A DNA stretch of 5,735 nt, from positions 1 to 5,735 of the forward strand of contig NZ_CAMLIX010000280.1 of the NCBI RefSeq assembly GCF_946479975.1, in the 5' to 3' direction. Both the position numbers and the translations under genes were made by a program. Below, in pieces: positions 1 through 4,734 of the stretch. Source of the DNA: an uncultured Flavobacterium sp. (GTDB lineage: Bacteria > Bacteroidota > Bacteroidia > Flavobacteriales > Flavobacteriaceae). The first letter of the stretch is position 1. Every line of letters starts with the position of its first letter. Below the pieces are notes generated by a model. It ran no database searches and was not told where the DNA came from. It saw only the letters and a program-made list of their open reading frames with translations.

Positions 1-68
1 CTTTATGGAATAACGGCATACAAACACATTCTCACGATAGTATTCGATAATATTATATAAAATTAATA

Positions 69-140
69 AACCATATAAGTGATATAAGTTCATATATGCT
101 TTGCGCATAGATTAAATGAACTTATATCACTTATATGGTT
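69..140. terminator. long inverted repeat, probable bidirectional terminator
   Basis: A perfect 25-base inverted repeat (arms 69-93 and 116-140) encloses a 22-base loop that contains a smaller TATGC/GCATA stem (95-99 with 105-109). On the plus strand it is followed by T-rich sequence (142-160). On the minus strand it is followed by a weaker T-rich stretch, so it could end transcription from both sides, including that of the lipoprotein gene ending at 155. The arms are built from the repeated octamer ATATAAGT (73-80 and 82-89). Positions 1-68 to its left are AT-rich and hold no assignable gene. The terminator role is inferred from position and shape. Confidence 0.6.
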
Positions 141-154
141 ATTTTTTTCATTTT

Positions 155-472
155 TTATTTTACCGAAACGATTTCTGTTACCTTGATATGGTTTTCGTCT
201 TCAGCTTTCCATTTTTCTCCTTTGACAGAAACTATATCACCGATTTTTAATTGTTTGTAGTTTTGAGGTCCGCCAACGTTTACAATGCTGATTGTCGCAA
301 AATATACTTCTTTATTATCTGTCGTAATTTTTGCCGTGTAACCGTCTTTTCCTCCTTCAATAGATTCTACTTTTCCAGAAACTGGAGCATTTGGATCACT
401 TTTCATAGTTGTACAAGAAATTACAAAAGTCATTAGAAGCGCTAGTAAACTTATTCTTTTTAGATTTTTCAT
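155..472 (-). CDS. small lipoprotein, possible OB-fold-like domain, function unknown
   Basis: The protein has 105 residues. A positively charged start (MKNLKR) is followed by a hydrophobic stretch (residues 7-19) and a lipobox ending VISC, so Cys20 should be the lipidated residue after signal peptidase II cleavage. The mature part of about 85 residues looks all-beta: a VSGKVESIEGG strand-turn start (about 31-41), a central stretch VYFATISIVNVGG (56-68), then LKIGDIVSVKGEKW (75-88) and a final strand to residue 104. The pattern of xGxV near the start and GDxVxVKGxxW near the end resembles small OB-fold proteins, but this is a fold guess and no family was recognised. The ATG at 472-470 is preceded by an A/T-rich leader and fits the signal peptide exactly. 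It is the last gene of the minus-strand cluster, 75 bases after its neighbour, so it may have its own promoter, although no good -7 element was found. It ends in TAA. Confidence 0.85.
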   Translation of the reverse strand: MKNLKRISLLALLMTFVISCTTMKSDPNAPVSGKVESIEGGKDGYTAKITTDNKEVYFATISIVNVGGPQNYKQLKIGDIVSVKGEKWKAEDENHIKVTEIVSVK

Positions 473-547
473 ATTTTAAGATTTTAAGCGCGATCCCGAT
501 TGGGAGCTGCATTTTATTTAAGTTAATATATATTCCAGCTTCAAAAT

Positions 548-913
548 TTATGCCAGCCGAACACAGCTTCCTGCAATTACTTTCATGTTTTTTCCAATTT
601 TCTTCCAAACTCTGATGTATTTAAAAACACCATTGATCGGATTGCTATCGTAAGTACCTTTTAATGAAACGACAACAGTAACAACTGCTGAGTTCTCAAT
701 TATTTTTACAATTTGATCAGAAGCTTCTAAAAAATCTACTTTCATTTTTCCAGAACGATACGCCTGCAGGTCTAAATCTTTTGTTATCGTTTGTCCGTCT
801 GGCATGTTGAACAATAGATCATTATGAAGAATGGTTTCCAAAGCCATAACATCCGATTTTTTAATAGCAGTTAGAAGTTCAATTTCTGCATCAATTACGG
901 TTTCTATTTTCAT
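548..913 (-). CDS. DUF4440 / SnoaL-like NTF2-fold protein
   Basis: The protein has 121 residues and no signal peptide, so it is probably cytoplasmic. The order of elements matches small NTF2-like (cystatin-like cone) proteins of the DUF4440/SnoaL type: an N-terminal helix (residues 3-20, with ELLTAIKKSDVMALETIL), a short loop LLFNMPDGQTITKD (33-46), a second helical part, then the beta strands QIVKIIENSAVVTVVVSLKGTYD (67-89), a strand with FKYIRVWKKIGKNMKVIAGSCVRL (97-120). Members of this fold bind or modify small hydrophobic ligands, or serve as scaffolds; the substrate cannot be read from sequence. The ATG (913-911) lies 15 bases after the stop of the S41 peptidase gene, so the two are probably co-transcribed. 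It ends in TAA. The fold assignment is moderately sure and the function is unknown. Confidence 0.85.
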   Translation of the reverse strand: MKIETVIDAEIELLTAIKKSDVMALETILHNDLLFNMPDGQTITKDLDLQAYRSGKMKVDFLEASDQIVKIIENSAVVTVVVSLKGTYDSNPINGVFKYIRVWKKIGKNMKVIAGSCVRLA

Positions 914-928
914 ATTGTAAGATTGAAG

Positions 929-2506
929 TTATTTTTTCGGATTAAGTATTGTTTTAATCATCGCGTCATCTTTCAAGATTACATCATAATAATACAATTC
1001 TCCAAATAGCTGTCGTGCAAACTCAGCTGTAAGATATCTGTTTACAAGCGCTTTGCTTTTGTCTAGTTTTAAATCTAAACCAGTCACTAAAATATAGTTT
1101 TTAAACTTTTTGAAGTACATATCAGAGTTCTTCATTTTATTTAAAAACGTATTGAAATTATCTCCTGCAAAAGCATTTCTATCCTTATCTAATTCTTCAA
1201 AAACAAAATGCCCAACAATTCCTGTTTGAAGCAGGTAACCCACATTTTCATTTCCGTGCTCTGCTTCCATCGGAACAAAAACATCTGGAACAATTCCGCC
1301 GCCACCGTAAACGATTTTACCTTTTGGCGTTTTAAATTTTAGAGAATCTGCTACTTTTATACTGTCTTTTGCATACAATTCTCCTGTCGCAATTCGAGAT
1401 TCTGATTCCTTAAAGTAAGCATCATTTCCTTTTTTATACGGCTTTTGAATTGATCTTCCTGTGGGCGTGTAATAACGCGCAACAGTCAATCGAACGGCAG
1501 ATCCATCATTAAAATCCATTTCACGCTGTACCAAACCTTTTCCGAAAGAACGTCGGCCGACAATTGTTCCGCGATCATTATCCTGAATCGCTCCAGCTAA
1601 AATTTCGCTCGCAGAAGCACTGTTTTCATTAATTAAAACATATACTTTTCCAGTTTCAAAACTTCCTGCTTTTGTAGCGTACGTTTTATCTGTTGAACCA
1701 TTTTTGCTTTTAGTAAAAACGATTAACTGTTTATCTTTCAAGAATTCATCGGCAATAGCGATTGCTTCTTCCATATAACCCCCTCCGTTGTCACGAAGGT
1801 CTATTACAAGCGATTGAATTCCTTTTTGTTTTAATCTTGTTAAACCTGTTTTGAATTCGTTAAAAGTAGTTTCTGCAAAACGGTTTATTTTAATGTAACC
1901 AATATTGTTTCCAATCAATAAAGAGGCATCTACACTTTTAATGGGAATAATATCTCGCTTAACTTTAAACTTTAGTTTCTTCTGTTCTGATTTTCTAAAA
2001 ACAGTCAATTCAATTTCTGAACCTTGAAGTCCTTTCAATTTAGAAAACAAACTATCTGAAGGCAGTTTTCTACCGTACAATTTTGTTTTTCCTGCAAATA
2101 GAATTCTGTCGCCAGATTTTAATCCCGCTTTCGCGGAAGGTCCGTTTTCAATTGGCTTTATAATCGCAACCGAATCTTTATACATATAAAAATTGATTCC
2201 GATTCCAACGAAATCGCCTTTCATACTTTCGGCAACTTCTGCTTGTTCGCTTGGCGGAATATAGACCGAATGCGGATCTAATTTGGAAAGAATATTATCT
2301 ACGGTAAGATTTACAATAGAATCGGTATTGATGCTGTCAACATATTCATTATTAATAAAATCAATAAGTTTGTTGAGTTTGGTTTTTGAGTAATTTTTAG
2401 CCAAAAGCGGATCATCTGCAGGAGCATTCATAAAGCTTCCGACAACCGTTCCCAGAGCAAAAGTGGCTCCGATAATTATGGGTAAATATTTTGAATTAAA
2501 TTTCAT
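929..2506 (-). CDS. ctpA: S41 family C-terminal processing peptidase (CtpA/Prc type)
   Basis: The protein has 525 residues. An N-terminal hydrophobic segment (about 7-25) acts as a signal or membrane anchor and places the enzyme in the periplasm. A PDZ domain (about 88-172, with FVGIGINF and the carboxylate-loop region near 97-104) binds substrate C-termini. The S41 protease core (about 195-360) includes VIDLRDNGGG (234-243), ENSASASE (294-301) and GRRSFGKGLVQ (317-327). By the 25-residue spacing known in this family, Ser298 and Lys323 are the catalytic dyad, with Gln327 as the third residue. A further C-terminal region of about 110 residues (415-525) is common in Bacteroidota members. Such enzymes trim or degrade envelope proteins from the C-terminus; the actual substrates here are unknown. 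Its ATG directly abuts the stop of the dCMP deaminase gene (TAAATG), which implies translational coupling; purine-rich AGAAGAG lies just upstream. All catalytic residues are present and it should be active. Confidence 0.96.
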   Translation of the reverse strand: MKFNSKYLPIIIGATFALGTVVGSFMNAPADDPLLAKNYSKTKLNKLIDFINNEYVDSINTDSIVNLTVDNILSKLDPHSVYIPPSEQAEVAESMKGDFVGIGINFYMYKDSVAIIKPIENGPSAKAGLKSGDRILFAGKTKLYGRKLPSDSLFSKLKGLQGSEIELTVFRKSEQKKLKFKVKRDIIPIKSVDASLLIGNNIGYIKINRFAETTFNEFKTGLTRLKQKGIQSLVIDLRDNGGGYMEEAIAIADEFLKDKQLIVFTKSKNGSTDKTYATKAGSFETGKVYVLINENSASASEILAGAIQDNDRGTIVGRRSFGKGLVQREMDFNDGSAVRLTVARYYTPTGRSIQKPYKKGNDAYFKESESRIATGELYAKDSIKVADSLKFKTPKGKIVYGGGGIVPDVFVPMEAEHGNENVGYLLQTGIVGHFVFEELDKDRNAFAGDNFNTFLNKMKNSDMYFKKFKNYILVTGLDLKLDKSKALVNRYLTAEFARQLFGELYYYDVILKDDAMIKTILNPKK

Positions 2507-2938
2507 TTACTCTTCTAAAACAGGAATATGTTCTACTTCTACACCTGCTTTTATTAAAAATTGAATTCCAGAATCGTCACGATATCCATCTTTATACACC
2601 ACTCGTCTTATTCCAGACTGATGTATTAATTTACTGCATTCTTTACAAGGAGAAAGTGTAATGTATAAAGTTGCTCCTTCGCAGGATTGTGTTGATCTTG
2701 CTACTTTTAGAATTGCATTTGCTTCGGCATGTAAAACATCCCAGCGTGTTAATCCGTCTTCGTCTTCACAGCAATTTTCAAATCCGGTTGGTGTTCCGTT
2801 GTAACCGTCAGAAATTATCATTCTGTCTTTTACGATGATCGCACCAACTTGTTTGCGTTTGCAATACGATAAAAGACTCCATTCTTTGGCAATTCGCAAA
2901 TAAGCTTTATCGTATTTATTTAGTTTTTTTACTTCCAT
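2507..2938 (-). CDS. deoxycytidylate (dCMP) deaminase, ComEB-like
   Basis: The protein has 143 residues and belongs to the zinc-dependent cytidine/deoxycytidylate deaminase superfamily. It should convert dCMP to dUMP and ammonia, supplying thymidylate synthase. The zinc site is complete: His70 and catalytic Glu72 in LHAEANAI (69-76), and Cys98 and Cys101 in SPCKECSKL (96-104). The segment DGYNGTPTGFENCCEDEDG (44-62), with its NGTP turn and cysteine pair, is typical of dCMP deaminases and ComEB rather than of tRNA adenosine or guanine deaminases. The length is usual for the family. It starts at ATG 2938-2936, four bases after the HupE-like stop, and its TAA stop touches the ATG of the S41 peptidase gene, so it is an internal operon gene. 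Its neighbours have no metabolic link to pyrimidines, so the arrangement may be historical rather than functional. Confidence 0.94.
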   Translation of the reverse strand: MEVKKLNKYDKAYLRIAKEWSLLSYCKRKQVGAIIVKDRMIISDGYNGTPTGFENCCEDEDGLTRWDVLHAEANAILKVARSTQSCEGATLYITLSPCKECSKLIHQSGIRRVVYKDGYRDDSGIQFLIKAGVEVEHIPVLEE

Positions 2939-2942
2939 TTAT

Positions 2943-3536
2943 TTATCTGTTCCAAATCGGACTTTCGATAATCATCGGAATTACAACTCCAATAATAAAA
3001 GCCGACATTACAAGTGCCCAGTCGCGTTTTGAAAAACGAAAAACTGTCTGCACTATATATGATATTACCAAAACAACAAAAACGACTACTAACTGTGCCG
3101 CTTCGATTCCTAAAGCGAACTCTCCCAAAGGTAATAATTTTGACGTTGCAGAGCCTCCTAAAATTGTTTTGAAATAATTAGAAAATCCTAAACCGTGAAT
3201 AATTCCGAAGAATAAGGTTATAAAAAATACCAAATTTACGCCAGAATCTTTTGAGGTCTTTCCGGCAGTAAATAAATGATAGAGCGCCGTGATCAAAATT
3301 GTAATCGGAATTAGAAATTCTACAATATTTACTTTGATTGTAATAATTCCGTAAACGGAAAGAATTAACGCCAATGTGTGACCTATTGTAAAAATAGAAA
3401 CCAAAAGAAAAATCTTTTTCCAGTCTTTAAATAAATATGGAACGGTCAGGGCGATTAAAAAAAGAACGTGATCGTAAGCATTGATATCTAAAACGTGTTT
3501 TAATCCTATTTGAAAATAAATCCAAAATTGTGACAT
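2943..3536 (-). CDS. HupE/UreJ-like membrane protein, probable metal transporter
   Basis: The protein has 197 residues, with about six hydrophobic membrane segments (near 23-37, 42-62, 71-90, 101-120, 140-165 and 175-192). It carries histidine motifs of the HupE/UreJ_2 family: GLKHVLDINAYDHVLFL (11-27, with His14, Asp22 and His23), FTIGHTLAL (49-57, His53), FFGIIHGLGFSN (109-120, His114) and FALGIEAAQL (140-149, Glu145 and Gln148). Relatives are linked to nickel or other divalent metal uptake beside hydrogenases and ureases. No such enzyme is present in this window, so nickel is only a possibility and the metal is not determined. In this window it is the first gene of the minus-strand cluster, with a -7 promoter element about 50 bases upstream (3587-3594), four bases from the next gene. 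ATG 3536-3534 begins directly at the first conserved region, consistent with a complete protein without a cleaved signal. Confidence 0.9.
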   Translation of the reverse strand: MSQFWIYFQIGLKHVLDINAYDHVLFLIALTVPYLFKDWKKIFLLVSIFTIGHTLALILSVYGIITIKVNIVEFLIPITILITALYHLFTAGKTSKDSGVNLVFFITLFFGIIHGLGFSNYFKTILGGSATSKLLPLGEFALGIEAAQLVVVFVVLVISYIVQTVFRFSKRDWALVMSAFIIGVVIPMIIESPIWNR

Positions 3537-3586
3537 AGGTATACTTTAGTTAAATAATTAGGGGTTGTAAACTTACGATTAATTTT

Positions 3587-3594
3587 CAAACTTA
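3587..3594 (-). promoter_or_regulatory. -7 promoter element for the minus-strand operon
   Basis: On the minus strand this reads TAAGTTTG, an exact match to the Bacteroidota -7 consensus TAnnTTTG, 50 bases before the HupE-like start codon. A TTG that could serve as the -33 element lies at 3609-3611 on the same strand, but the 14-base spacing is shorter than usual, so only the -7 match is well supported. Confidence 0.5.
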
Positions 3595-3674
3595 GAGATT
3601 TAAGAACTCAAAATCCGATAATTAAAAAAGTTAAATTTTATGAGAAATTTAAAATCAAAATTTAAAAATAGAAT

Positions 3675-3682
3675 TATATTTG
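3675..3682 (+). promoter_or_regulatory. -7 promoter element for the TerB-like gene
   Basis: TATATTTG matches TAnnTTTG exactly and lies 22 bases before the ATG at 3705, implying a short leader of roughly 15-17 bases. No TTG stands at the expected -33 distance; that stretch is only A/T. The rest of the 168-base divergent gap (3537-3704) shows no other clear site. Confidence 0.55.
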
Positions 3683-3704
3683 TTCTTTAAAAACTAATTT
3701 AATT

Positions 3705-4136
3705 ATGCCATTTTCAGAATTATTTGATAACGAATTCAAACAAAGAAACAGAGGTCATTTCTCTGCAATTGTGCGTGTAGCTTTTGCTGACGGAAAAATA
3801 AGCCAAGAAGAACAAGAATTCTTGAATAAAATCGCTTCGACATTACAAATCTCAGAAGAAGAATACCAAGAAATTCTTTCTGATCCTTGGAAACACCCAA
3901 TAAATCCTCCTTACTTATATACACAACGTTTAGAGCGTTTATATGACTTAGCAAGAATGGTACACGTTGACCACCACTTGGGAGATTTACAAGAAGTAAT
4001 GCTAACCCGTATGGGATTAGCGTTAGGATTTACTCCAGGAAACGTAAATTACATTGTTGCAAAAGCACTTTCTTTAGTAGATAAAAAAGTAGATTTGGAT
4101 ACTTTCCTTTTCGAAATGGAGAATATGAATAAATAG
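3705..4136 (+). CDS. TerB-like family protein
   Basis: The protein has 143 residues, is mostly helical and appears cytoplasmic. The N-terminal half carries the TerB-type signature: IVRVAFADGKISQEEQEFLNKIASTL (22-47), with the acidic ADGxIsxEE turn that in TerB folds can bind metal ions (Asp29, Glu35, Glu36). A second related helix pair follows, with VHVDHHLGDLQEVMLTRMGLALGF (86-109), where Asp89, His90 and His91 occupy the matching turn. TerB domains were named for tellurite resistance operons, but single-domain proteins like this one are widespread and their role is not established; no other ter gene is visible here. It is transcribed alone to the right, with its own -7 element and a strong terminator at 4207-4246. 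It ends in TAG, which only fbp shares in this window, and a 7-base repeat follows at once. Confidence 0.85.
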   Translation: MPFSELFDNEFKQRNRGHFSAIVRVAFADGKISQEEQEFLNKIASTLQISEEEYQEILSDPWKHPINPPYLYTQRLERLYDLARMVHVDHHLGDLQEVMLTRMGLALGFTPGNVNYIVAKALSLVDKKVDLDTFLFEMENMNK

Positions 4137-4164
4137 TATTCAGTGTTCAGTTTTTAGTATTCAG
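4137..4164 (+). repeat. degenerate 7-base tandem repeat after the TerB-like stop codon
   Basis: Four 7-base steps with consensus TNTTCAG follow directly on the TAG stop: TATTCAG, TGTTCAG, the degenerate TTTTTAG, and TATTCAG again. The last step begins a small hairpin, ATTCAG (4159-4164) pairing with CTGAAT (4171-4176). A related array follows the fbp stop codon at 4734-4701 on the other strand. Positions 4177-4206 are plain AT-rich sequence. Confidence 0.65.
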
Positions 4165-4206
4165 TTTATGCTGAATGACTTAAAATTGATATTTATAAAA
4201 AACTAA

Positions 4207-4246
4207 AAACCCGAAAGATTTAAAAATCTTTCGGGTTTGTTTTTTT
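4207..4246 (+). terminator. intrinsic terminator of the TerB-like gene
   Basis: The arms 4207-4221 and 4224-4238 are perfect 15-base complements (left arm begins AAACCCGAAAG) with almost no loop, so the physical loop will be about four bases. A G and then seven T follow (4240-4246). On the minus strand the stem is followed by TTAGTTTTTT, so it could also stop late read-through from fbp. Confidence 0.9.
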
Positions 4247-4248
4247 AT

Positions 4249-4454
4249 ACCGACTCACTCCAGAGGAATGTCTGGTTGGTAGCAATTTAATTTGAATTGC
4301 GGTTATACGTTCCGGAGGAACGTTTGATCACATTCCATACATTGCTTTCGAATCAGGTGTCCTTCCAAGACACAACTAAAAACGAACTATTTTTTTTTCT
4401 ACCGACGAGATAATCCTACGGATTATTAATCTGCATACTTTTACGAAATAACAA
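4249..4454 (+). repeat. 206-base tandem unit, copy A, with hairpin series
   Basis: This is the first of two abutting direct copies with exactly 206-base spacing; it differs from copy B at about 16 positions by hand count. In order it contains: hairpin 1 (4256-4270, six-base stem around AGA, one C-A mismatch); GGTTGGTAG (4274-4282); a GCAATT/AATTGC stem (4282-4300); hairpin 2 (4307-4323, ACGTTCC around GGA); hairpin 3 (4357-4373, GTGTCCT type, one C-A mismatch); a run of nine T (4390-4398); CTACCGACGAGA (4399-4410); and hairpin 4 (4410-4426, ATAATCC around TAC). The reverse complement of 4271-4282 matches 4399-4410 at 10 of 12 bases, so the unit has two related, inverted ends. I see no plausible coding frame. 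It may be a composite palindromic mobile repeat or a structured RNA; neither is proven. Confidence 0.9.
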
Positions 4455-4660
4455 ACCGACTCATTCCAGAGGAATGTCTGGTTGGTAGAAAACAATTTTG
4501 AATTGAGGCGATACGTTCCAGAGGAACGTTTGATTACATTCCATACATTGCTTTCGAATCAGGTGTCCTTCTAGGACACAACTAAAAACGAAATATTTTT
4601 TTTTCTACCGACGAGATAATCCTACGGATTATTAATCTGCATACTTTTACGAAACAGCAA
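4455..4660 (+). repeat. 206-base tandem unit, copy B, with hairpin series
   Basis: This second copy begins exactly where copy A ends. Its hairpins lie at 4462-4476, 4493-4505 (CAATT/AATTG), 4513-4529, 4563-4579 and 4616-4632. Hairpins 1 and 3 are perfect here, whereas copy A has one mismatch in each: T4464-A4474 and C4568-G4574 are proper pairs in copy B. Half of all differences from copy A are concentrated at 4489-4509, yet a CAATT/AATTG stem is kept there in a shifted register. The T9 run (4596-4604) and the CTACCGACGAGA leader (4605-4616) are identical to copy A. Copy B runs directly into the second terminator stem. Confidence 0.9.
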
Positions 4661-4697
4661 ACCCTACAGATTTTTAAAATCTGTAGGGTTTGTTTTT
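4659..4697 (+). terminator. second hairpin terminator, same design as the first
   Basis: The arms 4659-4674 and 4676-4691 are perfect 16-base complements (left arm begins AAACCCTACAG), followed by G and five T (4693-4697). The T tract favours plus-strand transcription, although the nearest gene, fbp, arrives on the minus strand, where the stem is followed only by GCTGTTTCG. It may still terminate fbp, or it may end a transcript that crosses the 206-base units. Confidence 0.75.
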
Positions 4698-4700
4698 ATA

Positions 4701-4734
4701 GCCGATACTGAAAACTGCGACCGAAAACTGAAAA
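4701..4734 (-). repeat. degenerate 7-base repeat after the fbp stop codon
   Basis: Read on the minus strand, directly after the fbp TAG, the sequence runs in steps TTTTCAG, TTTTCGG, TCGCAG (six bases), TTTTCAG and TATCGGC. It is the same kind of repeat as at 4137-4164 and is oriented with its own gene, so the two arrays face each other across the intergenic region. Confidence 0.65.

Noticed and set aside
251..436. Plus-strand open frame of 61 codons
   Set aside because: It is antisense to the lipoprotein gene, which has a clear signal peptide and lipobox; the translation is Phe/Asn/Cys-rich without family features.
494..505. TCCC/GGGA stem between the lipoprotein and the NTF2-like gene as a terminator
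   Set aside because: The stem has only four base pairs and lacks a T tract; it cannot be supported.
542..550. -7 promoter element for the lipoprotein (TAAATTTTG on the minus strand)
   Set aside because: It has one extra base compared with TAnnTTTG and overlaps the upstream stop codon; too weak to annotate.
396..615. Overlapping open frames on both strands (396-608 minus, 409-615 plus)
   Set aside because: They straddle the lipoprotein start and the end of the NTF2-like gene, contain no recognisable motif, and conflict with better-supported genes.
3736..3954. Minus-strand open frame of 72 codons
   Set aside because: It is antisense inside the TerB-like gene, without motifs.
4249..4660. CRISPR array
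   Set aside because: There are only two units of 206 bases with no short repeat and variable spacer pattern; the internal hairpins differ from each other.
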